Shown here piece by piece: positions 50,916-61,278 of a DNA stretch of 64,000 nt (position 1 is its first letter; every line of letters starts with the position of its first letter). The translations under genes and the position numbers were made by a program. Under the pieces are notes generated by a model. The model was not told the DNA's origin. It ran no database searches and worked only from the letters and a program-made list of their open reading frames with translations. The stretch is taken from NCBI RefSeq assembly GCF_003173715.1, contig NZ_CP029550.1:6340001-6404000 (forward strand). Reading direction: 5' to 3'. Source of the DNA: Methylobacterium durans (GTDB lineage Bacteria > Pseudomonadota > Alphaproteobacteria > Rhizobiales > Beijerinckiaceae).

Positions 50916-52730
50916 TCAGTACACCCGCGCCTTCGGCTCGATGTACTGGATCTCGTTCGACATCGTGTAGGTGTGGACCGGGCGGTAATCGATCGCGACT
51001 TGGTGGCTCGACTCGTCGAGCCAGGAGAGGGTGTGCTTCATCCACTCCCGGTCGTCCCGGTCGGGGAAGTCCTCGCGGGCGTGCGCCCCGCGCGATTCCT
51101 TGCGGTTGGCCGCCGATTCCATGGTGACGACCGCCTGGCCGATCAGGTTGTCGAACTCGAGCGTCTCCAGGAGGTCCGTGTTCCAGATCAGCGAGCGGTC
51201 GGTGATGCGGATGTCGGCGGCCGCGTTCCAAACTTCGTGGATCAGGCCCTTGCCCTCCTCCAGCACCTCGCCGGTGCGGAACACCGCGCAATTGTTCTGC
51301 ATGGTCTTCTGCATCTCGAGGCGGAGCTGCGCGGTCGGTGTGGCGCCGTCGGCGTAGCGGAAGCGGTCGAGGCGCCCGAGCGCCTTGTCGGCCGAACCCT
51401 TGGGCAGCTCCGGCTGGCGCCCGTTCGCCTCGACGATCTCGGCGCAGCGCAGGCCCGAGGCGCGACCGAACACCACGAGGTCGATCAGCGAGTTCGAGCC
51501 GAGGCGGTTCGCCCCGTGCACCGAGACGCAGGCCGCCTCGCCGATCGCCATCAGGCCGGGCACCACGGTGTCGGGGTTGCCGTCCCGGAGGGTCAGCACC
51601 TCGCCGTGATAGTTCGTGGGGATGCCGCCCATGTTGTAGTGCACCGTCGGCAGAACGGGAATCGGCTCCTTCGTGACGTCGACGCCCGCGAAGATCTTGG
51701 CCGATTCCGAGATGCCGGGCAGGCGCTCGTGCAGGATCTTCGGGTCGAGATGGTCGAGGTGCAGGAAGATGTGGTCGCCTTGCCGGCCGACGCCGCGGCC
51801 GGCACGGATCTCCATCGTCATCGAGCGCGAGACCACGTCGCGGGAGGCGAGATCCTTCGCGCTCGGCGCGTAGCGCTCCATGAAGCGCTCGCCCTCGGAA
51901 TTCGTGAGGTAGCCGCCCTCGCCGCGCGCGCCCTCCGTGATCAGGCAGCCGGCGCCGTAGATGCCGGTCGGGTGGAACTGCACGAACTCCATGTCCTGCA
52001 GCGGGAGCCCCGCGCGCAGCACCATGGCGTTGCCGTCGCCCGTGCAGGTGTGGGCGGATGTGGCCGAGAAGTAGGAGCGGCCGTAGCCGCCGGTGGCCAG
52101 CACCGTCATCTGGGCGCGGAACCGGTGGATCTCGCCCGATGCCTGGTCGATCGCGATGACGCCGCGGCAGCGGCCGTCCTCGTCCATGATCAGGTCGAGG
52201 GCGAAGTACTCGATGAAGAAGTTGGTGTGGTTCTTCACCGCCTGCCCGTAGAGGGTGTGGAGCATGGCGTGGCCCGTGCGGTCGGCCGCCGCGCAGGTGC
52301 GCTGGGCCGTGCCCTTGCCGTAGTCGGTGGTCATGCCGCCGAAGGGCCGCTGGTAGATCTTGCCCTCGTCCGTCCGCGAGAAGGGCACGCCCCAATGCTC
52401 CAGTTCGTAGACTGCCGCCGGGGCATTGCGCACGAGGTACTCGATCGCGTCCTGGTCGCCGAGCCAGTCCGATCCCTTCACGGTGTCGTACATGTGCCAG
52501 CGCCAATCGTCCGGCCCCATATTGCCCAGCGAGGCCGAGATGCCGCCCTGCGCCGCCACCGTGTGCGAGCGGGTCGGGAACACCTTTGTGATGCAGGCGG
52601 TGCGCAGGCCTGCCTGGCTGCAGCCGACCGTGGCGCGCAGGCCCGCGCCTCCGGCGCCCACCACGACCACGTCGAAGCTGTGGTCGTGGATAGTGTAGGC
52701 GGGCCGGCTCCCGTTCGTTCCGTTGGCCAT
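50916..52730 (-). CDS. sdhA: succinate dehydrogenase flavoprotein subunit
   Basis: The 604-residue flavoprotein that oxidises succinate to fumarate. FAD-binding [12 protein letters not shown] at the N-terminus, the covalent-flavin histidine in [23 protein letters not shown], and substrate residues [19 protein letters not shown] at the end. ATG at 52730 is the family start; the longer frame is noncoding upstream of it. Part of sdhCDAB. Confidence 0.98.
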   Translation of the reverse strand: MANGTNGSRPAYTIHDHSFDVVVVGAGGAGLRATVGCSQAGLRTACITKVFPTRSHTVAAQGGISASLGNMGPDDWRWHMYDTVKGSDWLGDQDAIEYLVRNAPAAVYELEHWGVPFSRTDEGKIYQRPFGGMTTDYGKGTAQRTCAAADRTGHAMLHTLYGQAVKNHTNFFIEYFALDLIMDEDGRCRGVIAIDQASGEIHRFRAQMTVLATGGYGRSYFSATSAHTCTGDGNAMVLRAGLPLQDMEFVQFHPTGIYGAGCLITEGARGEGGYLTNSEGERFMERYAPSAKDLASRDVVSRSMTMEIRAGRGVGRQGDHIFLHLDHLDPKILHERLPGISESAKIFAGVDVTKEPIPVLPTVHYNMGGIPTNYHGEVLTLRDGNPDTVVPGLMAIGEAACVSVHGANRLGSNSLIDLVVFGRASGLRCAEIVEANGRQPELPKGSADKALGRLDRFRYADGATPTAQLRLEMQKTMQNNCAVFRTGEVLEEGKGLIHEVWNAAADIRITDRSLIWNTDLLETLEFDNLIGQAVVTMESAANRKESRGAHAREDFPDRDDREWMKHTLSWLDESSHQVAIDYRPVHTYTMSNEIQYIEPKARVY

Positions 52731-52762
52731 CGGCGGCTCCTTGATCTCTCGGGGCTTCTCGG

Positions 52763-53176
52763 TCAGGCGAGGCGGGCGAGGCCCACGCGCAGGATCGCGT
52801 AGAGGCAGGCCACGGCGACGACGACCGCGTAGAAATTGTTGGCGAACAGCGCCGCGATGCGCAGAGCCTTGTCGTGGACGTAGTCCTCGATGATCACCTG
52901 CATGCCGAGCCGCATGTGGAGCGTCACCGAGATCACGGCGAGGATCAGTATCAGCGCGACGATCGGGTGGCCCATCAGCGCCACCGCCTCCGGATAGGGC
53001 CGGCCGGCCATCAGCGAGACGATCACCACGAAGGCGAGCATCAGGGGCGCGTTCGAGGCCGCAGTCAGGCGCTGCAGCCACCAGTGGCTGGCGCCGTGGC
53101 CGGAGGGGCCGAGGCCGCGGACGCGTGCGCGCGGCGTGCGGATCGAGAGGTTCGTGTTCTGGCGGTTGTCGGCCAT
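52763..53176 (-). CDS. sdhD: succinate dehydrogenase membrane anchor subunit D
   Basis: A 137-residue membrane subunit with three helices ([42 protein letters not shown]). The segment [16 protein letters not shown] carries the haem-ligand histidine and the quinone-site residues. A strong ribosome site AAGGAGG precedes ATG 53176, 13 bases after the sdhC stop. Order sdhC-sdhD-sdhA-sdhB. Confidence 0.95.
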   Translation of the reverse strand: MADNRQNTNLSIRTPRARVRGLGPSGHGASHWWLQRLTAASNAPLMLAFVVIVSLMAGRPYPEAVALMGHPIVALILILAVISVTLHMRLGMQVIIEDYVHDKALRIAALFANNFYAVVVAVACLYAILRVGLARLA

Positions 53177-53189
53177 CGGGGAGCCTCCT

Positions 53190-53591
53190 TCAGCGCAGGG
53201 TCAGGGCGAGCGCCCAGATGACGAGGGTCAGCGCCACCGAGCCGATCAGCGTGCCGCGGGACAGCCACATGCGCTCGCCGCGATCCAGCCCGACCCCGAA
53301 ATCCCACACGAAGTGGCGCAGGCCCCCCAGCATGTGGTGCATCAGTATCCAGGTGTAGCCGAACAGGACGAGGAGCCCGAGCCACGAGCCGAAGAACCAC
53401 GCGACCCAGGCGTAGGCGGCCGGGCCGGAAGCGAGCGCCACCAGCCAGATCGCGACGAGGGCCGAGCCGCCGTAGAGCGCCGTGCCGGTGACCCGGTGGA
53501 ACACCGACATCGCCATGGTCCAGGTCCAGCGATAGATCTGGAGATGCGGCGAGAGCGGCTGGGCGACCGTAGGTCTGGCGGTGGGGGCCAT
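53190..53591 (-). CDS. sdhC: succinate dehydrogenase cytochrome b556 subunit
   Basis: A 133-residue membrane subunit. RPLSPHLQIYRW-like start (SPHLQIYRWTWTMAMSVFHRVTG) with the SdhC signature and haem-binding histidine in HHMLGGLRHFVWD. Three membrane helices. It opens the sdhCDAB operon; ATG at 53591. Confidence 0.96.
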   Translation of the reverse strand: MAPTARPTVAQPLSPHLQIYRWTWTMAMSVFHRVTGTALYGGSALVAIWLVALASGPAAYAWVAWFFGSWLGLLVLFGYTWILMHHMLGGLRHFVWDFGVGLDRGERMWLSRGTLIGSVALTLVIWALALTLR

Positions 53592-53725
53592 GCGGATCCT
53601 CGGGTGCTTTCCGAAACTGGACTGTCTCTAAACTCACGTATCGCTAGTGCGGTGCAGCGCAACCCGCAATGCGACAAGGGGCGAACCCGTATCGGCTTGA
53701 TACCGGCCGTCATCTGTCACGGTGC

Positions 53726-55066
53726 TCACGGCATCTGTCCCAGGATGCGCCACCACAAGTAGTCGAGCGGGGCAACCACAATCAGGGACACGAGGCCGAG
53801 CGCCAGGGTCAGGCGGGTCGCGTCGGCGAGGGCCACGCGCCCGAGGTCGCTCGCGAACACGATCGGGGGCGCCTGATAGGGCAGGAACAGGGTCGAGTAG
53901 CCGACCACCTGCACCATCACGACGCTCATCAGGTCGAGGCCCGTCGCCCGCGACATCTCCGAGGCGAGCGCGGTGTAGAGGGCGGGCGCCCCGTTCGCCG
54001 TGACGACGAGGGCGAGAGCGCTCGCGATCAGGGTCAGCACGCCGAAGTTCCGGGCCGGCGCGTCCGGCTCCAGCGGCGCGACTGCCAGCAGCGCGTGGCC
54101 GAGGCGCGCGCCGAGACCGGTCTCGTTGACGAGGGCGACGAGGCCGAGCAGCGCCGCGATGTAGAAGCAGGTCCTGAGGTTCACGGCGCCGAACGCCTCG
54201 GGCCGCAGCACGCCGATGCGGGGCAGAAGGCAGATCACCGCCGCCGAGAGGCCGACCCAGGCCGGGGCGATGTGGTGCAGGCTGTCGGTGACCCAGAGGG
54301 CCAGCGTGCCGACGAGGATCAGCGCCAGGCGCCGCTCTTCGCCCGAGAGCGGGGGCAGTGGTGGCAGGCTGGCCGCCGGCGCCTCCAGCCGGTCCGGGAA
54401 GATCCTCAGCGTCAGCCAGACGAGGAACGCGCCCTTCACGAGGGCCAGCACGGGCGCGTGCAGCCAGAGATAGGGGAGATAAGCGAGGTGCAGGCCGTGC
54501 TGCACTTCGGCGGTGCCCGCCATCACGAGGTTCGGCACGTTGGCGGGCAGGATCGGCGTCGCGACGCCGACCGCGAGCACCGCGCCGGTGCGCCCCTTGC
54601 GGCCCGCCGCGAGGCCGAAGGCGTCGCAGAGCGCCAGGACCACGGGCACGAGGAGGGCGATGCGCCCGAGATTCGAGGGCATCACGAAGGCGAGCGCAAA
54701 GGAGAAGGCCGTGAGCCCTGCGATGAGGCGCGGGTACGAGCCGCCGAGATGGCCGCTGAGGGAGCGGGCGAGGCGCGCGCCGAGGCCGGTGCGGGTCATG
54801 GCGAGCCCCACTACCATGCCGCTGAGCACCAGCCAGAAGGCCGAGGAGGCGAAGCCGGAGAACACGGTCGAGGGCGCGCCGAGGCGGAACAGCATGGCGG
54901 CGGCGAAGAACAGCATCGCCGTCACCACTTCGGCGACGCTCGCCGTGGCCCAGAGCCCCATGCAGAGCACGAGGAGAGCGGCCGTGATGAGAAGGGCGGC
55001 GTCCCCGCCCGTCAGGCCCGCGAGCCAGCCGTTCAGGAAGCCGTCCAGGGGAGCCTGAGCCTGCAT
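53726..55066 (-). CDS. SLC13/DASS-type anion symporter
   Basis: A 446-residue inner-membrane carrier with about 11-12 hydrophobic segments. The two re-entrant motifs [15 protein letters not shown] and [14 protein letters not shown] resemble the SNT-type loops of the divalent-anion:sodium symporters, which import C4 dicarboxylates, sulfate or tartrate. It is divergent from a LysR regulator that probably controls it; the sdh operon next to it makes a dicarboxylate substrate attractive but not proven. Confidence 0.78.
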   Translation of the reverse strand: MQAQAPLDGFLNGWLAGLTGGDAALLITAALLVLCMGLWATASVAEVVTAMLFFAAAMLFRLGAPSTVFSGFASSAFWLVLSGMVVGLAMTRTGLGARLARSLSGHLGGSYPRLIAGLTAFSFALAFVMPSNLGRIALLVPVVLALCDAFGLAAGRKGRTGAVLAVGVATPILPANVPNLVMAGTAEVQHGLHLAYLPYLWLHAPVLALVKGAFLVWLTLRIFPDRLEAPAASLPPLPPLSGEERRLALILVGTLALWVTDSLHHIAPAWVGLSAAVICLLPRIGVLRPEAFGAVNLRTCFYIAALLGLVALVNETGLGARLGHALLAVAPLEPDAPARNFGVLTLIASALALVVTANGAPALYTALASEMSRATGLDLMSVVMVQVVGYSTLFLPYQAPPIVFASDLGRVALADATRLTLALGLVSLIVVAPLDYLWWRILGQMP

Positions 55067-55190
55067 CGGCTGAGAAAGGATCCTGAGACATGGAACGGGC
55101 GGGCGCCTGTGCCGACGCCTCGCGAAGCCGGACTCTTCCCTGGAATTGGACCCGTTCGCAATTCGGGATCGGGCGACGGAGCCTTCGCGA

Positions 55191-55208
55191 ATGACGAAGG
55201 ATCGTCAT
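55191..55208. promoter_or_regulatory. possible LysR-regulator binding site
   Basis: ATGACGA-AGGA-TCGTCAT, a perfect 7-bp dyad in the 274-base space between the carrier and the LysR gene, in the position where LysR proteins bind when regulating a divergent target. Confidence 0.5.
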
Positions 55209-55340
55209 TGTAACTCCCCGGCGCTGTCTGTGGCATACCAAGGACATTTCGGGCTTTCGCGGTTGACCGCTGGGATCCACGATGCTCCAGCCTTCGCCGC
55301 TCGCGCAAGCCCGCGCGGTCGGCGCCTGCGGAGAGGATCG

Positions 55341-56225
55341 ATGCTGCGCTTCGATATCGTCGATCTCGGCCTGTTCCGGCACGTGGTCGAGGCCGGTTCG
55401 ATCACGCACGGGGCCGAGCGGGCGAACCTCGCCCTCGCCGCCGCCTCCGCCCGGATCCGGGCGATGGAGGACAGCCTCGGCGCCGCCCTCCTCGTGCGCA
55501 ACCGTCAGGGCGTCACGCCGACGCCGGCCGGGCGGACGCTCCTGGCCCACGCCCGGACGCTGCTCGCCGACATCGAGCGGATGCGCGAGGAGATGTCGGC
55601 CTACTCGGGCGGCACCGCGGGCCAGATCCGGATCCTCTCGAACACCAACGCGCTGACGGAGTTCCTGCCGGAGGTGCTCTCGGCCTACCTCGCCCGCCAT
55701 CCGGGTGTCAGCGTCGACATCGACGAGCGGACCTCCGACGAGATCGTCGGCCTCGTCGCCGAGGGCACGGCCGATCTCGGCATCGTCTCCGGCACGGTGG
55801 ATACGGGCGCACTGCAGACCTTCCCGTTCCGGGAGGACCGCTTCGTCCTCGTGGCGGCCCCGGATCACCCCCTGGCGGAAAGGGACTCGGCCGGCTTCGC
55901 GGAGGTGCTCGCCCACGACCTCGTCGGCCTCGACCGGATGAGCGCGATCACCCGCTTCCTCGCCGACAAGGCGGCCCGGATCGGGCGGCCGATGCGTCTC
56001 CGGGTGCAGTTGCGCAGCTTCGACGCGGTCTGCCGCCTCGTCGAGTGCCGGGTCGGACTCGGCATCGTGCCCGAGACCACGGCGCGCCGCGCCGCCCGCG
56101 GCATGGCGATCCGGATCGTCCCCCTCGCCGACGGCTGGGCGAGCCGCGATCTCACTCTGTGCCTGCGCAGCCTGGAATCGCTGCCCGTGTTCGCGCAGGA
56201 TTTCGTGGCGCATCTGCGGGCGTGA
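55341..56225 (+). CDS. LysR-family transcriptional regulator
   Basis: A 294-residue regulator: N-terminal helix-turn-helix (FRHVVEAGSITHGAERANLALAAASARI region) and a periplasmic-binding-like effector domain ending SLPVFAQDFVAHLR. It starts at 55341 behind GAGAGGA; the longer frame from 55146 runs through the operator dyad. It lies between the SLC13-type carrier and the thiamine-diphosphate enzyme, its likely targets. Confidence 0.9.
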   Translation: MLRFDIVDLGLFRHVVEAGSITHGAERANLALAAASARIRAMEDSLGAALLVRNRQGVTPTPAGRTLLAHARTLLADIERMREEMSAYSGGTAGQIRILSNTNALTEFLPEVLSAYLARHPGVSVDIDERTSDEIVGLVAEGTADLGIVSGTVDTGALQTFPFREDRFVLVAAPDHPLAERDSAGFAEVLAHDLVGLDRMSAITRFLADKAARIGRPMRLRVQLRSFDAVCRLVECRVGLGIVPETTARRAARGMAIRIVPLADGWASRDLTLCLRSLESLPVFAQDFVAHLRA

Positions 56226-56308
56226 GACGCTGACGGCACACCCGTTGCCTCGCGGCCCCGAAGGCGTAGCCTGTCCTCCGGCGTACAGGCGCGAGGAGGT
56301 GCGGCGCG

Positions 56309-57996
56309 ATGAGCATCGAGACGGTCGAGGGCCTCGGGCGCCGCCGCGGCGCCGCCGTGCTCGTCGAGGTGCTGCGCAGCGAGGGCGTGCGCTACATCTT
56401 CGGCAATCCGGGCACGACCGAGCTGCCCCTGATCGACGCCCTGACGGACGCGCCCGACATCGCCTACGTGCTGGCGCTGCAGGAGGCGAGCGCGGTGGCG
56501 ATGGCGGACGGCTACGCGCAAGCGGCGCGCCGGCCCGCCTTCCTCAACCTGCACACGGCGGGCGGCCTCGGCCACGGCTTCGGCAACCTGCTCAACGCCC
56601 AGATCGCCGGCACCCCCCTGGTGGTGACGGCGGGCCAGCAGGATTCGCGGCACGCCATCACCGATCCGCTCCTGTTCGGCGATCTCGTCACCATCGCGGC
56701 GCCGACCGTGAAGTGGGCCCGCGAGGTCACCCACGCCGACCAGCTCCCGATCCTGCTCCGCCGCGCCTTCCACGACAGCAGCGCGGCTCCCTCCGGCCCC
56801 GTCTTCCTGTCGCTGCCGATGGACGTGATGGAGGAGATGACGGACGCCTCCCCCGGCGAGATCTCGACCATCGACCGCTGCGCGGTCGCCGGCTCCCTCG
56901 ACAGGCTCGCCGATCACCTGGCCGGCCTCGCACCGGGCCGCCTCGCGATCATCGCGGGCGACGAGATCGAGGCGAGCGACGCCTCGGCCGAGGCCGTCCG
57001 CCTCGCCGACGCGCTGGCCGCCCCCGTCTACGGCTCGTCCTGGCCGGCCCACATCCCCTTCCCGACGGCGCACCCGCTCTGGGCGGGCAACCTGCCGACG
57101 AAAGCCACCGAGATCGCCGAGATTTTGGGCGCCTACGACGCCGTCTTCGCGCTCGGCGGAAAGTCGCTGATCACGGTGCTCTACACGGAAGGGCCGGCGG
57201 TGCCCCCGGCACCCAGGTGTTCCAGCTCTCGGCGGACGTGCGCGACCTCGGCCGGACCTACTCGACGGCGCTCTCCATGGTCGGCGACATCCGCGCCTCC
57301 TTGAGGGCATTGCAGCCCCTTCTGGAAGCACGCATCGCCGACCGGGCCGAGACCTACGCGGCCCTCCGTGCGCGGGCGGTGACGACCTACGAGGAGCGGC
57401 GCGCCCGCCTCTCGGCGGCGGCGGACGCGGCCTTCGCCGACCCCGTGATCCAGCCCCTCGTCGCCGCCCGCGAGATCGCCCGGGCGGTGGGGGCCGACAC
57501 GGCGATCGTCGACGAGGCGCCGGCGACCCTCGGCCACCTGCGGACCTTCCTGCACAGCGCCTGGACACGGCAATATTCCTCGATCCGCGGCGGGGTGCTC
57601 GGCTGGGGCATGCCGGCGGCGGTCGGCTTCTCGCTCGGCCTCGACCGGGCGCCCGTCGTCAACGTGGTCGGCGACGGGGCGGCGATGTACTCGCCGCAGG
57701 CCCTGTGGAGCGCGGCTCACGAGCGGCTGCCCGTGACCTTCGTCGTCATCAACAACGCCGAGTACAACATCCTGAAGCGCTTCATGCGGGGGCAGGCGCA
57801 CTACGCCTCGGCGCGGGCCAATCGCTACATCGCCATGGATCTCGTCGACCCGCGCATCGACTTTCCCGCGCTCGCCGCCTCGATGGGCGTGCCCGCTCGC
57901 CGGGTAAATCGGGCCGCCGACATCGCGCCCGCGGTTGAGGCCGGCATCCGCTCCGGCGTGCCGAACCTCGTCGAGATCGTCGTCAGCCCGACGTGA
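56309..57996 (+). CDS. thiamine-diphosphate enzyme, benzoylformate decarboxylase-like (one frameshift)
   Basis: A 562-residue ThDP enzyme, closest by motif to benzoylformate decarboxylase. N-terminal YIFGNPGTTELPL, the activating glutamate in ALQEASAVAMADGYA, and the active-site histidine in NLHTAGGLGHGFGN. The cofactor signature runs from GDGAAMYSPQALW to NNAEYN near the C-terminus. The frame breaks at 57208-57209 (GG); one added G joins the halves. The substrate is probably an aromatic or other 2-oxoacid, possibly brought in by the nearby carrier. The 83-base gap after the LysR gene allows co-transcription. Confidence 0.82.
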
Positions 57997-57999
57997 TCC

Positions 58000-59337
58000 T
58001 CAATCCCCCGCGAGCCCCGGCACCGGCAGCCCGAAGGCCTGGGCCAGCAGCACGACGTTGAGCGCGAGCACGATGGTCGCTCCGGCCACGGCCGCGATCT
58101 GCGTGAGCCGGCCGTTGGCGAAGGCCCCCATCAGGTCCGGCCGACGGGTGAACAGGACGAGCGCGATCATCGGCACGGGCAGTGCCAGCGAGAGCACGAC
58201 CTGGCTCAGCACGAGCGCCCGGGTCGGGTCGACGCCGATCGCGATCACCGCGAAGGCGGGCAGCATGGTCACGAGGCGGCGCAGCCAGAGCGGGATGCGC
58301 CAGCCGACGAAGCCCTGCATCACGAGTTGCCCCGCCATCGTGCCGACCACCGAGGAGGAGAGGCCCGAGGCGATCAGCGAGACCAGGAACACGCCCGCAG
58401 CCGCCGGCCCGAGGAGCGGGGTCAGGGTGTGGTAGGCCTGGGAGATCTCCGCCACGTCGCTGTGCCCGAGGTGGAAGGCGGAGGCCGCCATGATCACCAT
58501 CGACATGTTGACGAGGCCCGCGATGGCGAGGGCGATCACCACCTCGCGGTTCGAGTAGCGCAGGAGCCGGCGCCGATCGGAATCGTCGCGGGCGATCGTG
58601 CGGCTCTGGGTCAGGCCCGAATGCAGGAACAGGGCGTGGGGCATCACGGTGGCGCCGATGATGCCGACCGCGATGGTGAGCGCCTCCGCGTCCGGGATGC
58701 GCGGCGTGGTGAGCCCCTTCGCCGCGTCGCCCCAGGCGATCGGCGCGATGAACAGCTCGACCGCGTAGCAGAGCCCGATCGTCAGGACCATGGTCCCGAT
58801 CACGATCTCCATCCAGCGGAAGCCGCCCCGCTCCAGGAGCAGGATCCCGTAGGTGACGATCGCGGTCACGACCATGCCGGCGAAGAGCGGCATGCCGGTC
58901 AGGAGCGCGAGGCCGATCGCGCCGCCCAGGAACTCCGCGAGGTCGGTCGCCATCGCGGCGAGCTCGCTCACCACCCACATCGTCAGGCGCACGGGTTTCG
59001 AGAACTCGTCCCGGCAGACCTCGGCGAGGTTGCGGTTCGTCACGATGCCGAGCTTGGCCGAGAGCGCCTGGAACAGCATGGCCACGAGATTCGCGACCAG
59101 CACCACCCAGAGCAGGGTGTAGCCGTACTTGGCGCCGGCCTGGATGTTGGTCGCGAAATTGCCCGGGTCCATGTAGGCGATCGAGGCCATCACGGCGGGG
59201 CCGGTGAACAGCAAGAATCGACCGCGCCCGCGGTGGCGCCCGTCGAGGACGTCGCGGATCTCGCGCTCGGTGCGGCGGCTCAAGCCCTCGGGGGGCTGCG
59301 CCGGAAGCGCATCTCTGGTCAGGGTCTGTGCCGGCAT
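58000..59337 (-). CDS. mntH: NRAMP manganese/divalent metal transporter
   Basis: A proton-driven Mn2+ (Fe2+) importer of 445 residues with about 11 helices. Metal-site motifs DPGN (SIAYMDPGNFATNI) and MPH (GATVMPHALFLHSG) are intact. The Mn-responsive regulator gene is divergent and an MntR box lies between them. ATG at 59337 (MPAQTLTRD). Confidence 0.96.
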   Translation of the reverse strand: MPAQTLTRDALPAQPPEGLSRRTEREIRDVLDGRHRGRGRFLLFTGPAVMASIAYMDPGNFATNIQAGAKYGYTLLWVVLVANLVAMLFQALSAKLGIVTNRNLAEVCRDEFSKPVRLTMWVVSELAAMATDLAEFLGGAIGLALLTGMPLFAGMVVTAIVTYGILLLERGGFRWMEIVIGTMVLTIGLCYAVELFIAPIAWGDAAKGLTTPRIPDAEALTIAVGIIGATVMPHALFLHSGLTQSRTIARDDSDRRRLLRYSNREVVIALAIAGLVNMSMVIMAASAFHLGHSDVAEISQAYHTLTPLLGPAAAGVFLVSLIASGLSSSVVGTMAGQLVMQGFVGWRIPLWLRRLVTMLPAFAVIAIGVDPTRALVLSQVVLSLALPVPMIALVLFTRRPDLMGAFANGRLTQIAAVAGATIVLALNVVLLAQAFGLPVPGLAGD

Positions 59338-59361
59338 GATTCGCCCGTGCGCTACGGTTCT

Positions 59362-59379
59362 TTATAGCATCAGCTATAA
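59362..59379. promoter_or_regulatory. MntR operator
   Basis: TTATAGC-ATCA-GCTATAA, a perfect 7-bp dyad with 4-base spacer. Its core ATAGC-N4-GCTAT equals the E. coli MntR box. It starts 25 bases upstream of the mntH start codon, so Mn-loaded MntR would repress mntH. Confidence 0.8.
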
Positions 59380-59515
59380 TGATGTGCCTGGGCTCAAGAT
59401 CAAGTGTCGAGTTCGAACGGGACTCCCCTCCCCGCCCGGATTTGCTAGAAGGTGGCCGGAGAGCAACGAGGCTCGCGCCGGAGCGGGCTCGGCCAAGCGG
59501 GAGACAGCCGGCATC

Positions 59516-59973
59516 ATGCAGGACACCTCACGGCCTGCCCCGAACCCGCGCTCCTCGACCCGGAAGTCCATGTCGAGAGTTTCCGGCAGGCCCGCGAGGC
59601 GCGGCGCCTGGAACTCGTGGAGGATTACGTCGAGCTGATCGCCGATCTGATCGGGGATGGCGGCGAGGCGCGGCAGGTCGACATCGCCGCCCGCCTCGGC
59701 GTGGCGCAGCCGACGGTGGCCAAGATGCTGAAGCGGCTGGCCGAGGACGGTTTCGTGCAGCAGCGGCCCTATCGCGGCGTGTTCCTCACGGAGGCGGGGC
59801 AGGCCCTGGCCGAGCAGAGCCGCGAGCGCCATCGCATCGTGGAGCGTTTCCTGTGCGCGCTGGGCGTCAGTCCCGAGATTGCGCGACGGGACGCGGAGGG
59901 TATCGAGCACCACGTCAGCGGCGAGACGCTCGAAGCGTTCCGGCGCTTCGCGGAGGCGCATTCGGACGCCTGA
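59516..59973 (+). CDS. mntR: manganese-dependent repressor MntR (probable frameshift near start)
   Basis: A DtxR-family Mn2+ sensor. The core is strongly E. coli-like: [22 protein letters not shown], the winged helix [17 protein letters not shown], and the dimer/metal domain [15 protein letters not shown]...[12 protein letters not shown] with the metal histidines. The ATG at 59516 (MQDTSRPAP) is behind GGGAGA but one base out of frame; a C added at 59538-59541 gives [23 protein letters not shown] and 152 residues. Without that, GTG 59452 would be the start. Confidence 0.9.
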
Positions 59974-59980
59974 GGCTTCC

Positions 59981-61278
59981 TCACCCCGCTCGCGCCCGGA
60001 TGGATTCGGCCCGACCGCGATCGACCAGAATCTCGGCCGGCGTCGGGTGGCTGAGGAAGCCGGTCGGGCTCGCCGTGAGAGCGTAGGCGCCCGATTGCAG
60101 CACCGCCACGAAATCGCCCGCTCTGAGGTCCGGCATCGGTGCGGACCGGGCCAGAATGTCGAGCGGCGTGCAGAGGGGGCCGACGACCGAAGCGGGCGTC
60201 CGGGCGGCACCCGCCTCCTCCGCCACGGCGACGACGGGGTAGTCCCGCTTCACGATCTGGCCGAGATTGCCCGAGGCGGCGAGGTGGTGGTGCATCCCCC
60301 GTCTGTGATCACGAACCGGCTGCCGCGGGAGATCTTCACGGCCCGTACCCGGGCAACGTAGATGCCCGCCGGACCGGCCAGGAAACGGCCGGGTTCCAGC
60401 ACTATCCGCGCGGGGGCGAGCAGCGGATCGGAGGCGACGCGCGTGCGCAGATGCCCGAGCCCGTCCCGCAGGGCCGCGAGGTCGAGGGCGGCGTCGCCCG
60501 CGAAATAGGGGATTCCGAGGCCGCCGCCGAGGTCGATCGTCTCGAGGGGCCGCTTCGTGCGGGCGCCGAGGCGGGCGGCGAGGTCGAGGCCATAGGCCCA
60601 TTGTGCGAGGAGCGTCGCGGCGCTCAATCCTTGCGTGCCCGCGAAGAGGTGGAGGCCGCAGAGGTGCAGCCGCGGCTCGGCCTCGACGCGGTCGACGACC
60701 GCCTCCAGTTCCTCCTCGTCGAAGCCGAAGGGCGAGGGCTTGCCGCCCATCCGCATCGCCCCGCCCTGCGCGGCCGCGCCGGGGTTGATCCGGATCGCGA
60801 CCCGCACCGGCCGGCCCGCCGGGGCGGCGTCCGCCACGCGAGCGATCTCCTCGTCGTTCTCCAGATGGATCTCGCCGATGCCCCCCGCGACGACGCGGGC
60901 AATGTCCGCGTCGGATTTGCCCGGCCCCGCGAACAGGATCCGATCCGGGGGTACCCCTGCCGCGAGGGCAACGTCGAACTCGGCAGCCGAGGCGATCTCG
61001 GCGCCGGCCCCCTCCTCCCGGAAGATCCGGATCACGGCCGGGTTCGGGTTCGCCTTCACCGAGTAATCGACGCTGGCGAAGCCCGCGACGGCCTGCGCCA
61101 GCGCCCGGTAGGATCGGCGCAGGAGCGCGGCGTCGTAGACGAAGAGCGGCGTGCCGTGGGCCTCGGCAAGCGCCCGCAGATCGAGCCCGCCGACATGCAG
61201 GATGCCGTCGATCCGCGAAAAATTCTCCGCGATCAGGCGCGCGGCGAGGTCGGGGTCGTCCGTCTCCGGCATCGTCAT
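59981..61278 (-). CDS. type III PLP-dependent amino acid decarboxylase, module with ligase and ACP (one frameshift)
   Basis: A LysA/ornithine-decarboxylase-fold enzyme of 432 residues. PLP lysine K75 in DYSVKANPNP, the phosphate loop LGGGLGIPYF, and the catalytic C...D pair in GPLCTPLDILA and GAYALTAS. The frame breaks at the C5 run 60297-60301; one extra base gives TDGGMHHHLAA, the normal family sequence. Its start overlaps the ligase stop (ATGA), and the pair resembles the decarboxylase and AMP-ligase found beside exosortase-A loci (TIGR03099/TIGR03098). It may act on an amino acid held on the carrier protein; that is inference. Plain diaminopimelate decarboxylase is the main alternative. 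Confidence 0.82.
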
